Shown here piece after piece: positions 11,785 through 23,300 of a DNA stretch of 64,000 nucleotides. Under the pieces are notes generated by a model that was not told the origin of the DNA, ran no database searches, and saw nothing but the letters and a program-made list of their open reading frames with translations. Every line of letters begins with the position of its first letter. Position 1 is the stretch's first letter. This DNA is from Cytidiella melzeri (lineage: Eukaryota > Basidiomycota > Agaricomycetes > Polyporales > Irpicaceae). The stretch covers positions 39,678 through 103,677 of the forward strand of contig JABYQR010000145.1 of assembly GCA_022592445.1 (NCBI GenBank), written 5' to 3'. The position numbers and the translations under genes were made by a program.

Positions 11785-13087
11785 TCAAAGGAATTGTAAA
11801 GATACAGCGAATTTACCAATATATTCCCGAAAGACTGCAATCTCCTTGTCGCTAAAGTCAGAATCGTCCCGACTGAAAGAGATAACTCGAAGCTCCTGAA
11901 ACCCCGACAGAGCGCGGGTCAAGTCTTGCCAGTTAAGACCTTCTTCTAGATCCCAATGCCATTTCTTTGATGTCACAAACTCAACACCAAGGTGGGTGAG
12001 TCCGACTGGGGCTGACTGGACGATAGATATGAGGTTGGCCCACCCGAAGGCTCTGACGACATGATCTTTGACATCAGTGACACGATTAGTCCCGCCGACG
12101 ATGGTCAGAGATTTGAGATCGGTGAGCCCAATTTGCTGCAGATGAATGTCGAAGCCGCGGGATGTTGCATGGTCTGCTGCATGGTCTGCAAAGCATATAT
12201 GAGATACTCATCCATACCTTTGGTATAAGACACATACCGTATCGTACAGGAGCTCTTGGATCCATAAGACTGCCACTCGGTGATAAGTCCAGTCTCAAAG
12301 AAGTAGTTCGAGACCCTTCCGCGCTCAGCCACGCACAAAAGGAGTGGACATTCTTCATCGTGACACAGGCAAAGTCAAGCGACGTAAGAGAACCTGGCGA
12401 CGTGCGTGTTGCCAGTGCTTTGTACAGCCACGCAACACTCTGAAAGGGAAACACTTCCGTTGCTTTGAACTTCTGAACGGTAGGTCTCGTGAAGTCGGGT
12501 GAGCACGGCTCCCACGTAGTAGCATCCATAAGTAAGTCTCTTTCGAGCCAGGTATCGACATGGGTAGCGATGATGGTGTGTATTTCAGCAAAGACACAGA
12601 TGACGCCCATGAGGTTGTGTGGATTGAGGAAGCTGACACGCCGGAGGTCAAGAGTGCCCAGTCGACACTTGGGGGTGGGACCAGCTTCAAGTTGAGCGTT
12701 ATCTTCCCAGCCCAACTCTACTTGGTCCAGTACAAGCGAATGGAGCTCCGGGAGCATGTCTAGGCATGTTACGAGTAACGATGGCCGCAGTGGCTCCCAG
12801 AATCCGCGGAATATCACATTCCTGATCCAGTGAGAGTTGGCACGAAAATCCTGCAGGAAGCCTACAATATCTGTCAGAGAATCTGAGCTCCTGATTGCAA
12901 GGATGACGGTGCGAAAGAGTTGTCGTCTGGCTCCGGCGGACCAGAACTTGCAGACTAGGCTACACTGGGAAAGGGTTTTGGCGTCTTGAGCTATTTCCGC
13001 AAAAACGAGGTCCAATATGTCCAACGGGAGAATTATCGCAGAGGCAGTGCTGCCCACGATGAGGGGCGTCGCTGGAGTTGTGCACAT
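11785..13087 (-). CDS. F-box protein, tandem paralogue 2
   Basis: Exons 12238-13087 and 11785-12185 give 416 residues; the second exon is exactly as long as that of paralogue 1 (401 nt) and the donor phase is the same. The F-box is at residues 17-60 (LPLDILDLVFAEIAQDAKTLSQCSLVCKFWS). The two proteins share motifs along the whole length, for example SHWIRNVIFR, GSLTSL(D), TSLRL(K/D)L and the C-terminal VISFSR...DFSDK region. I chose the ATG at 13087 because it matches the start of paralogue 1. An in-frame ATG at 13159 exists but its extra residues have no counterpart. The role is as for the neighbouring copy: probable SCF adaptor with unknown target. Confidence 0.78.
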
Positions 13088-13488
13088 CTCTCCTACGCGT
13101 ACTAGTATGCCACAACCTCCGTTAGCATGCTTACAAACGTAGTAATCTGAATACCTCACTAGGGAGACCCTGCCTCTAGGGTTGTGGGTGTTGGCAATTC
13201 TACTTCACAGCCCGCCAGTTTGTAGGCAACCACGAAGGTTTGCACCGACAATGATTGCACTACGTGAGCACGTCTACGCTTCTGTATCATATTCTTTTAC
13301 CGACAGTCGGTCAGTCGATGGTTTCTGAGTACATACCTCAGAAAGCGGTCTTCAGCTTTCGAAGGCGACGTGCTGGTTCCAGTTCAAGTTCAAATTAGCC
13401 GCTCGTGACAACACCCGATCGCTCTTCAGAATGAATAATTCGACCGAGAGCTAAGATTCACAACACACATTCTACATCCAGAGAACAT

Positions 13489-14886
13489 TCAAAAATTGGG
13501 TAGTGTGCCTACTGGGTAGACTTTCCTAAGCATGTGCACGCCTTGCGGGATTGCTTCACTTAAGCCTTCACCGCCCACCTCCCCAGAAGTCTCCGCGACG
13601 CGCGCGACGAGCTTCACGCCACTGACACCCTTCGCCAGCCTTACGAGAGCATCTGGTATGCCTGCGAGTCCACGCGGAATGACTTCGAAGTTGTTGGGCT
13701 GGATCGTAGTCCCAAATTATTATGGTTCAGATTCGTGATGACCCTCGCACAAAACAAACGCACCTTCACGTCCCCAGATTCTAGCAACTTGGTCAATCCA
13801 GCGAACATCTTCTTTCCAAACTCAGCTTGGAAAGGCACGTTTGCAGATCCAAACACCCACGCCACCTGCTTTCCGTCCTCTCCCACTTCACCCGGCTTAC
13901 CGACAGAGGAATGGCGTACGGTGAGAAGTTTACCGTTCGGTGCGAGGGTCTCCCAAGATGCTTTCTGCGTCTCTGGATATCCCACAGCGTCATACACCAC
14001 CGGGATGGGCGCAGAAACAAGCTTCTTGACAGCAGCGGGTAGCTCAGCGTAAGGCACTTCGTAGTAATCGATGACATGCGTGGCCCCAGCCGACTTGCAG
14101 TATGCCTCATTGTGTTTTGAGGCTGTAGTGATGATGGGATCAAAGCCAGAAGCCTTGAGGAGCTGTATTGCTGGGTGGTGGTCAGTATATGATCCATGTG
14201 ATAAGTTCTGAGCCGCGTACCATATTGTCCGACGCTGCTGGCTCCGCCAGTGACTAGAGCAGGCTGACCAGCGTACTTCTTGTACCCGGACTCGTCCCAA
14301 GGAGCTTCAAGTCCAATGCCTCCGACAGCTTTGTATTCGTAATATAAGCCGATCGCTGCAGTCGCGAAACCCAGTGGAAATGTAGCTGCTTCTTCGAAGG
14401 ATAGGTTCGCAGGGATCTACCAAGCAAGTATAACATACATAACCCTTCTGAGTACGTTCCAATGCCCCATTAATGATGGTCAATCACCTTCGCAAGTTGT
14501 ACAGCGTCTGTAATGACGTATTCCTGAAATGCCGCCTTGTCCGGGCTGAACAACGCCTCATAGAGACTGTGAAAGCCGCGTCAGGGTCGGCGTAGAACGG
14601 TGCATTGTAACTATAAAGAAACAACTTGCACTCTGTCGCCTTTCTTCCATCCTTGTACGTCTTCTCCGATAGCTTCGATTTCTCCCGCCCCGTCGAAACC
14701 TAGACAAGCGGGGAATCCGTAGTAATCGACCCACACACCCAGGTGTTGGACGAGATAGTCGATCGGGTTGAGTGCAACAGCCACGTTCTTCACAAGAACC
14801 TCGCCAGAGCCTGGTTTAGGGGTTGGCCGAGACCCAAGCTCGAAAGGAGAGGCTGGTGCAGAGAACAGGAGGGCTTGATGGGACAT
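13489..14886 (-). CDS. Medium-chain dehydrogenase/reductase (zinc-type ADH-like, quinone oxidoreductase-like)
   Basis: The five-exon gene gives about 380 residues. The N-terminal GroES-like part starts MSHQALLFSAPASPFELG and carries GEVLVKNVAVALNPIDYLVQ and LGFDGAGEIEAIGEDVQGWKKGDRV, typical of the ToxD/enoyl-reductase-like MDR branch. The Rossmann part shows ALVTGGASSVGQY (nucleotide-binding glycine motif), then LLKASGFDPIITTAS and GATHVIDYYEV. I see none of the structural-zinc cysteines. It probably catalyses NAD(P)H-dependent reduction of an enone or quinone; the substrate is unknown. Introns include one whose frame is kept only by a GC-AG intron at 14567-14629 (donor GT|GCAAGT), and a last intron before PNNFEVIPRGLAG. 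The C-terminus ends PNF at 13489. Part of this 3' end is duplicated at about 11,545-11,635. Confidence 0.75.
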
Positions 14887-15077
14887 GACTACTGATAGAT
14901 ATTGCAGTGAGCAGACTGTTTGAGGCGAACAAGTTGTACATCCATCTTACGCATGACTTGTATAACATTCGGTGGTGTTGCTACCCACCATAGTCTCCGG
15001 ATGCCGTTGTACGCGTCATGAACGTTCTCCGAGCAGTTCAGTCCAAGCCGGTGCTGGGCATCTGTCCGCAGCGCACT

Positions 15078-16674
15078 AACCTCCACAGGCGATCATTGCT
15101 CACATGAATGTGGTCGAAGGCGCAATGGCACCTCCCAAGGCCCAGCGAGACGCAATGGACTCCTGGATTAACACAAAACTCAGCCCACTCATACGAAGGG
15201 TTGAAAAGGAACGCACCTGTGCAATCGTGTTCACAGACGGATCACAGAAGGCAAGCGATGACCCAACACAGAGTGTGCAAGCGGGGTCGGCTTGGCTGGT
15301 CAAGCACTCGGACCGGGTGCGACAGGGTCGATTTGGGTGTGGCCAAGCCACTCCATATGACGCTGAGATGGCAGCTCTGGCGAGGGGACTTCGCGAGGCC
15401 GTAAACACAGTACCAGACCACGTAACGGATATACATGTCTTTGCGGACAATTCTGCGGCGCTAGCAGCTGTCCTGGCTCCCGGGCGTGGGCCGTCCCAAA
15501 TGCTGTCTGTGGCAGCGAGCAGCTCTGTCCGACCTTGGCTCGAACGGAGCGACCGACATCAAATACACCTCTGGTGGTGCCCGGGCCATCGGGGGGTATA
15601 CTGGAACACGGTAGTTGACCGCGAGGCAGGCCTTGCAACGGCGGAACCTTGCAATGAAGTTTCGTTTGCATACGCACGTCAGCAAATCACAGCACAAGCG
15701 TACCGAACATGGAGGGAGGATATGGGAGTGCCCAGATACCGTGGACACAACTCCCTGATCAACCGAGCCTCTCATTTTGAACGGTGCAAGCACACCTCTG
15801 CCAACTGGTTCCTTAAAGTGGCAGGGAACAGTACCACTCACCTTGCACGGTTGGTGCGCTTTGTTAGCGGCCATTTCCCTCACGGTGAGTTCCGCGAGCG
15901 GTTCAATCTGGAGGGCCAGCGTTCGTGCTGGTGCGGGAAGGCGCAAATCGAGACCCGCGACCATGTCTGGTTCGACTGCGACCTGTGGATCAGGAAGCAT
16001 AAGCCGCCGGACGTACAACGACATGGGGCCCAACAACAAAATGCGCTGGACCTCACACCGGTCGCGCCGCCAGGTGTCGAGCCGGCGGTGCATGCTCACC
16101 AACTATGGCGCGCCACGTCACCCGAGCTGGAGGAGATCAACGAGTTCCTGCAACTCAACCCATGCGTGGCCACTTTCCAGTGGTTAGAGCTGGTGGAGCG
16201 AGGGCTCCAGGACCTAGAGGACGGTAATCCCAACTCACCGGCCATCTTCAGAATCCACCTCCACACGGCTATGAGGAAAAAGGCTTACGCCTACTGGCTG
16301 CAGCGAAACCCGTCTGGGTCGGTGACCGCCTTTAATAAGGACTACGCGATGACTGTGTTAGGGTGTCTAGCAGATCGCGAAGTACTGGAGTATGATGTGC
16401 AAGTCCAGGTACTCACTGAATTCGGACTTGCGCCAACGCAGGCGCGGGCTCTCGCGCGGCGCCGGGGCTCAGCTCGTAATAATGGTGTCGCTCACAGGGG
16501 GATGACAAGGGCTAGATAACCCCCTCATCCACATTTCATCGAGCAACTACGGCTCCCATCGCTTGTTCCATTCCTCCCGGTCTTTCCTTTTCTTTTCCTT
16601 CTCCCTTTCTCGTTTTCTTTTTCAATATTATTAGGTGTACATGTACCAAAGTAGTACGCACTTTAAACCCACGG

Positions 16675-16718
<44 letters not shown>

Positions 16719-16727
16719 CCACAGGCG
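15078..16727 (+). mobile_element. 5'-truncated LINE (non-LTR retrotransposon) with flanking duplication
   Basis: The insertion itself is 15092-16713. It is flanked by a perfect 14-bp target duplication (AACCTCCACAGGCG at 15078-15091 and 16714-16727), and its 3' end is a run of about 38 A (16678-16715). Only the distal part of the second ORF is present, so reverse transcription stopped early; the endonuclease and reverse-transcriptase domains are missing. This is the classic result of target-primed reverse transcription. The identical flanks and long unbroken poly-A suggest a fairly young insertion. It lies outside the nested retroelement stack to its right. Confidence 0.9.
15104..16519 (+). 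CDS. LINE ORF2 fragment: RNase H domain plus C-terminal zinc finger
   Basis: An uninterrupted 471-codon frame covers the end of a LINE polyprotein. RNase H motifs appear in order with all acidic residues kept: IVFTDGSQK (Asp), PYDAEMAALARGL (Glu), HVFADNSAALA (Asp) and WCPGHRGVYWNTVVDREA (His, Asp). A downstream Cys/His finger (CWCGKAQIETRDHVWFDC) is typical of the C-terminal region of Tad/I-type LINE ORF2 proteins. The first Met is an arbitrary internal codon, since the real N-terminus was lost to truncation. RNase H removes the RNA strand during target-primed reverse transcription. On its own this fragment cannot move. Confidence 0.85.
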   Translation: MNVVEGAMAPPKAQRDAMDSWINTKLSPLIRRVEKERTCAIVFTDGSQKASDDPTQSVQAGSAWLVKHSDRVRQGRFGCGQATPYDAEMAALARGLREAVNTVPDHVTDIHVFADNSAALAAVLAPGRGPSQMLSVAASSSVRPWLERSDRHQIHLWWCPGHRGVYWNTVVDREAGLATAEPCNEVSFAYARQQITAQAYRTWREDMGVPRYRGHNSLINRASHFERCKHTSANWFLKVAGNSTTHLARLVRFVSGHFPHGEFRERFNLEGQRSCWCGKAQIETRDHVWFDCDLWIRKHKPPDVQRHGAQQQNALDLTPVAPPGVEPAVHAHQLWRATSPELEEINEFLQLNPCVATFQWLELVERGLQDLEDGNPNSPAIFRIHLHTAMRKKAYAYWLQRNPSGSVTAFNKDYAMTVLGCLADREVLEYDVQVQVLTEFGLAPTQARALARRRGSARNNGVAHRGMTRAR

Positions 16728-17043
16728 CCTCTGGATCCCGACTCGGATCGGCCAATATGATGATTCTACTCATTACCCGTGGCCGCAAAGAATTTGCTTC
16801 GGATGTGGGCAATGTTCACAGAAGCATGTTGAATTTGGCGGTAGAGGAGAGGGTTACTGATACCACGAATATATGCACAGCGACGCGGCCGGCGAAGGAG
16901 TTATGATCCATAACTTGAAGCCAGTGGGTTGTAGACAGTGCCGGGATTGATCTCAGGCTGGGCCTTTACTGTTTGTTTGTTTGTGTTATCGTAGTCTGTG
17001 CTCTATCGCGAGCGCTCGTTCGTTCGTTCGTTCTGAGCTATCG

Positions 17044-19078
17044 TAACAAAGTGCAAGTGGTGTGCGAGGGGTAGAGGCTGCTAAGCTTCGAAGATGAGTC
17101 TTATTATTATTGCTGCTTCAGCAGCTCTGCTTATATACATGTCTACTTCAGCTATTCTACTGTATTACTAAGTGCATGACTCATTGTATGACTAGGCTCA
17201 GCACTTGTACCAGAGGCGTATATATTGAGTAAATGACTCATACTAGTACTTGTCCTCAGACGTACACTTTAGGCATTCTCTGGAGTTGTACTACGTGCTT
17301 TCCATGTCATTTCCTATGTTACTAGAACACATGCATACATATATATGCAGTATTCCTATAGTGCTATACTACTTAGTCTATACAACCCATATCTGTATGT
17401 CTCAGCTATTGTGATGGTTACTAACAGAGTGACCATATACGGTGTGACACTAACACACCCCCTGGACACGAAGGGACCAGGCACAAACACACCAGACCTC
17501 TAGGGAGGTGATCACGTGTGTGAGTAGTAACAGGGGTGGAGTGAATATGTGATGCAAGTGGGTCCAAGAGTCCTAGGCTGCACCTGAACACAAACGAGAG
17601 GCGATACAATGCGGCAAGAGGCAACGAGACATGACAAGATGCGGCGCAAAGCAACAAGATGCGGCTCGAAGCAATGAGATGCAACGAGATGCAGCGCAAA
17701 GTGACAAGATGTGAATGTGCAAGTGGTAAATGGATGCCGCACTACAATGAGGGGCAAGAGGAGGGGATTGGGTATGTAGAGAAGTGCAAGAAACAACAGT
17801 GATACAAGGCGTGAGGTAAAGAGCCCAAGAGGGTGATGGTGGGAAAAGCTCAGAGGTTGAGTGAAGCAATGAGAAGAGGTCGCAAGGGATGAGAAGAAAA
17901 AAGAAAACACAGTGAATCACAGTTTCCAAGTGAAAGAGAAATGTGGTTTTAAAACACAAGGCAGTGAAAGGAACACAATATAAACGCAGTGGCCAAGAGA
18001 AGGTAAACAATGGCTTGAAAGGAGGATGCAGTGAAAGAGGAACACAACACAGTGAAATAACACAGTAAAACAAACACAGTGAGGAACACAAGAGGGCTCG
18101 AGAACGCAACACAAATGAGATATACGCACCACAAGAAGGCTCGAGATACAAGGTGCAAGTAGCAGGAAGGCGCGGGGCGCGAGATGCAAGGCTTGCAGAG
18201 GCAAACTTGTGGGGGGAAACACGGGGGGGTGCCGTATTCTGAGCTACTCGAGGTAAACACACACTGTGTATCAATACTACTGCATAAAAGTCCATATCGA
18301 ATTCAAGATCCGTGTGAGAGAGAGGGCAGTGTGAGATGAAACAAGGGGCAGTCATGAAACTTGTCACAAGAACAAGAAGTACACTGCTTCTTGTGCAGCT
18401 AAACTACAAGCATCCAATCAAACAAAGGCTTGGTGACTTGAGTCCACACAGGAGAAGGAGGCAGTGCAATAGAAACAAATCCTGGTAGTGACAAGTTTGG
18501 GGGACTGATGAGCTCCCCTACGCATGAGAAGAGCCACGAGATCCAAGGGCTCTCGAGTGACAAGGAGCTCTGCTTGTTTGCAAGAAGAATGCCTCGTTGG
18601 AGCTTGTTGCTGCAAGGGGGCTGCAAGAAAACCAAGGGTGGCAAGGGAAAGTGCCAATGTACTCAAGGCTGCCCAAAACTTGTGAGAGACACGGACAAGA
18701 ACTCGCGCAAGAATGCGAACCATAACTGAAGGGAGCACAAGCTCGAGTGCCCAAAGGGCTGAGCCATAGACAAGCTCGAGACGCGAGGTGCAAGGAGCAA
18801 GTCAGCTCAAAACGCGAGCTGGATGATAAGCTCGAGAAGGAAGCTGTAGAACCAGCTCTCGCGCAATCCTCGAGACGTCTCGCGAGGGCTCTTAAGTGAC
18901 AAGAAGCTCTGCTTGTTTGCGCGAAGGGGTCTTTGTTGAGCTTCTTGCATGTCCAGCGGTTTCCGGGCATATCAATGGCTGCATAATTCCCTTATCAAGA
19001 CTGTGGGAACTCGGCTGCCTTGAAATGTCCTTGTAACAAGGCGTGGGAAACTACATATTATATTATATAGTTTTAACA
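17044..19078 (-). repeat. Copia-1 3' LTR, interrupted by NCGN-A
   Basis: The segments 17044-17442 and 18979-19078 together match the 5' LTR at 51734-52267, sharing for example GTGGTGTGCGAGGGGTAGAGG, GATGAGTCTTATTATTATTG and the end CTAGTTTTAACA (here with TATATAG). The 5' LTR has an extra stretch of about 30 bp near 51,835-51,865 that looks like a local duplication. The LTR was intact before NCGN-A inserted at ACGG. Confidence 0.85.
17443..18974 (-). mobile_element. NCGN element copy A (subfamily 2) in the Copia-1 LTR
   Basis: Ends on the minus strand are TGATATGCCCGGAAAC and TGTTAGTGTCACA. The 4-bp flanks are ACGG (17439-17442) and ATGG (18975-18978), and removing the element plus one flank restores the LTR sequence known from 51734-52267. 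Subterminal sequence matches copy F (CGCTGGACATGC beside the 5' end; GTGTGTTAGTGTCACA at the 3' end; CACTTGCATCACATATTCACTCC inside differs). The interior is purine-biased on the plus strand with loose repeats (GATGCGGC, GCAACGAGATG). Long Ser/Leu/Cys-rich minus-strand frames are compositional, and I see no conserved protein. Confidence 0.8.
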
Positions 19079-19097
19079 CTCCCACTTAACCATTACA

Positions 19098-21823
19098 TTA
19101 GTGAGTATTTAGATCAATCAGACCTAATCTCCCACTGAAGGATGATTGTTTCTGAAATGCCAATGACTTTGTCATGATATCAGCAATCTGTTCTTCAGTT
19201 GGAACTGTGTATAGTTCGGCATTTTTATTTTCAACAAACTCTCTAACATAATGATATCGAATGTCAATATGCTTTGAGCATGACTCTATCTTTGGATTCT
19301 TGGTGAAGTAAATAGCACCATGATTATCACAGCATAGAATGGTAGGCTCTTGCTGTTTTAAATCCAATTCTTTGAGAACGGTGCACAACCAATAACATTG
19401 CTTGGAAGTTTCGCACAAGGCCATGTATTCTGATTCCATTGATGATAGAGCAACGGTTTTCTGCTTTTTAGAAGTTCAGGAAATTTCTCCTTCAGCCGAT
19501 AGAAATACATATCCTGTTGTCGAATGTCTATTGTCTGTATTCTCAGCCCAGTCTGCGTCCAAATAACCAATAATACCAGCATTACTTGATCCATTATACT
19601 TGATCACATAAGACTGCGTTCCAAGCAAATATCTCAGGATATATCTAGCTGATTTATTATGGTGGTCAGTCAGAGTTGACATGTACTGTGAAAGACATAT
19701 GACTGCATATGCAATGTCTGGTCTAGTATCAATCATAACATATATAAGTGTGCCAATCAAAGCTTAATACTGTTTCAGTAAACCATAATCTGCTTTGTAG
19801 TCAGAATCTGCCTTCTGTAGTACAGCACCTGAAGGTAATGGTGTCCGAGCAGGATTAGCATTTGCCATATTAAATCGTTTTAAAGCCTCTTGAATATATG
19901 ACTCTTGGTCAAGTAGAATCGTTTTAGCTTTACAATCTCTCTGCACACGCATGCCTAGAATAAGCTTAGCTTCTCCTAAGTCATGCATCTCATAGTGATC
20001 CATAAGATTTTTCTTAAGTGCAGACATAGCAAGTTTACTATTTCCTATCGGAAATATATTGGCAACATATAGAATGAGAATTAAATTCCCCCCTTGTTGC
20101 CGATACACGTAAACACCAGCATCTGAATGAATCCGGTCAAAGCCTAATTCTATCAGAGTGTTATGAATTTTGATATTCCATGTTTGTGAAGCTTGTTTAA
20201 GTCCATAAATGGCTGTCTTAAGCAAACAAACATGGTTCTCCGTTCCCTTCTCCACGAAACCTTCTGGTTGTTCCATATAGATTTCTTCATCCAGTTCGCT
20301 GTAAAGGAAAGCTGTTTTCACATCCAATGCCTCGATTTCCCAATCTTCGAGTGCAGCTATAGCTAGTAGCATGCGTATGGATTCAAAATGTGCAACTGGT
20401 GAGAAAGTTTCTTGATAATCAATTCCTTCAACTTGGGTGAATCCTTTTGCAACAAGACGCGCTTAATATTGACCATCAGATTTTATGGTGAAGACCCATT
20501 TGCATTTCACAATTTTGCGTGATGCATCTGGTCGTTGTACAAGCGTCCAAGTTTTATTCTTCATTTGACAATCAATTTCGTCTTGTGCAGCAGCAAACCA
20601 TTGATCCCAATCATCTCTTTTCATTGCCTGCTTCCACGTCTGTGGATATTCATTGATTGAATAAGCAGTAATTGAATTAAGAGTCTCGTCATCAATCTCT
20701 GCAGAATCATCATCATCAGTTAAGCCTCCTGATAGAGTTTGATGTTCTGGACCCGGTTCAACGGAAGGTGATCTCGAGGGTTGACGTGATGGCGTTCCTG
20801 ATCGCAAAGGTATCCGTAATCTGGATGGCCCTGCAATCGGAGATCTCGCGTGTGTTCTCGAGTTCCATTCAGCTCTCAAACAAAGCTCATTTTGTTCTTC
20901 CTTTTTGTCCTTAGCCACTTGCTTTTCTAAATCTTTCTGCATATTCACCGGCCGCATGGAAAGTCTAGGATTTTTTCCAGCAGTTGAACATTTGTTCTGG
21001 TTGATAGGTGGTGGCAAAGGTGGTTTAGGCTTAGGTCCTCGTTTGATTTGTGGTTGTGGTTCTTTGTCAAGAAACGGAGCTGAAGGGAATTGCTGCTGTT
21101 GTCGAGAAAGATAAGGAGGTGCTTGGTGAACTTGGTGATCATTATCTCCACTATCAGAATCTTGGTGACCTTGTTCATCATTCTCTTTAAAAGGTGAAAA
21201 AGTATCGTGTGGAGGAACAATGTTATTATCACTGTTATCACCGACTAAAGGTTGTTTGGAAGGAGTAATATCTTCACAATACGGGAAATGAGTCTTGTCA
21301 AATACTGCATTGCAAGCAATGAAGATTCGCTGTTTATCCCAGAACCGGTAGCCCTTTACACCCGGTTCATATCTAACAAATATCATAGGAGTTGCTTTTG
21401 GTGACAAATTGTTCTGACAACTCTTGATTGGTACATGGACATATGCACAACATCCAAATACACAAAGCATTGAGATATCTGGTTTTGGACCAAGAAAACT
21501 CTCTATAGGTGTCTGCCAGTTTAATTGTACATTACGTAGACGGTTACTCAAACATACCGTTGCTTCGCAAGTAAGCTTCCAGAAACCATTTGATAACCCA
21601 GCTTGCTGATGCAATGCTTCAGCTTTATATTCTATGGTCTGTTGCCATTGCTCGGCTCTACCATTTTGTTGTGGAGTATACGGTACAGAAATTTGCAGTT
21701 TTATTCTGTGTTCCTTCAGATAATCCCTGAACTCAATATTAATGCCACCATCATATCTGAACTTCTTCATCTTCTTTCCTGGTTGGTTTTTGGCCCATGA
21801 CTTGTATTCTTTGAATCTTGTGA
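19098..21823 (-). pseudogene. Copia-1 pol: integrase C-part, reverse transcriptase, RNase H
   Basis: Reading on the minus strand from 21823, the integrase catalytic core continues with VFTRFKEYKSWAKNQ and YTPQQNGRAEQWQQT, then a Ser/Pro-rich linker. Reverse transcriptase follows (ARLVAKGFTQVEGIDYQETF, LDVKTAFLYSELDEEIYM, YGLKQASQTWN). The usual YVDD catalytic box reads LYVANIFPIGN, so the Asp pair is lost. RNase H then shows GYLDADWAENTDNRHSTTGY and SSMESEYMAL and ends NTH before the polypurine tract at 19090. In-frame stops lie near 20463-20465, 19764 and 19474. The element is dead. The left edge at 21823 is the insertion point of NCGN-B. Confidence 0.85.
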
Positions 21824-22558
21824 ACACTGATATGCCCAGAAAACGGCCAAGCACGGAGAAACGGCAGCATCCAGCCATTTTTGCGGCACATGTCCTCCTA
21901 AGTGGCAAATCCCCCACTTTCCCAGTGTTGCAGGCATGGGATATTCACCAAGGTCACGAGGTGTTTGCCAAGGATCAGCAGACTTTCCAAGGGGCAGCAA
22001 TCTGCCGGAAACACCCGAGGCCGTGAACTCGCACTAGCCTCTAACTTGCAGACATGTGCTCTTCGCATCGGAGTACGGACCAGCCAGCCACCAAGTGTTT
22101 CAGACGCGGGTCGGACCAACATTAGAAAAAATTTGACTTGCGGACCATGTTTCATTGAGGCTCCTATCACGCCACGCTGTGCAACTCCTGGACAGCGCAG
22201 CATTACCTGCTTGCAACTGTTGGGCGCTCTTTCAGTTGTAAAGGCGCGCGTCAGATCTCCGCCTCGACTAACGCTGTGTCCTGGCGAGCATTGATTTGCT
22301 GATCACTTTGCCTCCATTGGCGGAAGTACTCTGGTGCACTGGTTTCTTGCTCTCGCGTTTGGGATTAGGACAAAGAAGGAAAGGTTTAGGAGAGGGGCTT
22401 AGGTATACAAAAGGTGTTGTCTGTACTGCGTAGGAACACAATTGACCCCCCCCCTCTCATAGTTTTCCTTACACTTTGCACTCAAGTTGAGGGAGTCTCT
22501 TCGCGTCAATAAGCTGTAGCATCTCCTGCGTTGCTCTATTGCGTTCTCAACCACGTGT

Positions 22559-23083
22559 ATGTCCGCTGCACCTTCAATTCACAGCCCGCCTCATGTTTGC
22601 CACTGTTGTCCAACCGTTCCGCATTTGCCAGACGGTCACTGTCCTTACTGCCCGCAACACAACGTCCTTTGTCGTTACCCCATCATCCTTGCGCCTACAC
22701 CTCCACCAGAACCCTCAGTAGCACCTACAGTCTCCCCCGAGAGATCCACCACTAAATCCCCTTTACCAGCATCGTCCGTCGCCTTGGTTGCGGACTCGCT
22801 TGATAATTGCTCTTATTGCAACACACAGAGCAATCACCCAATTCCCCTGCGCTCCAATCCTTTTGTCCTGCTCAACTGCAACCGCCCACTCGCGCCGCAT
22901 CCAGATTGTTGGCTCTTACCAGACTTCGAAGGAGATAACCACAAGTGCGAACTCATCCAGTTCAATCTCCCAAGCTCCGCCAACGTCAACGTCGGCCACG
23001 CCTTCGCTTGTAACACAGATCGCTGCTCTGGAGGAGTTGTTCTTCACTATTGCTCCCGCAACCAATCAATCCAGTCAAACTGA
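22559..23083 (+). CDS. Cys-rich protein of NCGN element, copy B
   Basis: An intact 174-codon ORF lies in the middle of NCGN-B. It matches the ORFs of copies C and D nearly residue for residue in its C-terminal half (NCSYCNTQSNHPIPL, APHPDCWLLPDFEG, GHAFACNTDR) and keeps all nine cysteines seen in copy D, although the surrounding DNA is clearly diverged. The N-terminus has VCHCCPTVPHLPDGHCPYC, a C-x2-C...C arrangement suggestive of zinc binding. A Pro/Ser/Thr-rich linker (TPPPEPSVAPTVSPERS) separates two Cys-bearing halves. There is no match to a family I know, no signal peptide and no membrane segment. Function is unknown. Survival of the frame in several copies is the main evidence that it was translated in the active element. 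Confidence 0.65.
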   Translation: MSAAPSIHSPPHVCHCCPTVPHLPDGHCPYCPQHNVLCRYPIILAPTPPPEPSVAPTVSPERSTTKSPLPASSVALVADSLDNCSYCNTQSNHPIPLRSNPFVLLNCNRPLAPHPDCWLLPDFEGDNHKCELIQFNLPSSANVNVGHAFACNTDRCSGGVVLHYCSRNQSIQSN

Positions 23084-23236
23084 CTTTGGTCTAGCGTAGG
23101 CTTACGTGGTGTTTTGTGTCCAAGTGATTCACCCTTTGTCTGCAATTTGTTTGGCTTCATTGCGTTGCTTTTATTCCTAACCGCGTTATTTTACTGCATT
23201 ATTTTATTCCTAACCGCGTTATTTTACTGCATTATC

Positions 23237-23300
23237 TTACTGCGTTACTGCGTTACTGCGTTACTGCGTTACTGCGTTACTGCGTTACTGCGTTACTGCG
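23237..23300 (+). repeat. 8-bp tandem repeat (TTACTGCG)n
   Basis: About eight near-perfect copies of TTACTGCG sit within NCGN-B downstream of its ORF. The same GCGTTACT/GCGTTT vocabulary recurs in the 3' third of copies C, D and E at lower copy number, so the array expanded inside the element. Confidence 0.85.

Noticed and set aside
17573..18367. 264-codon Ser/Leu/Cys-rich minus-strand ORF in NCGN-A
   Set aside because: Hydrophobic low-complexity sequence from a purine-biased repeat; not conserved in copy F.
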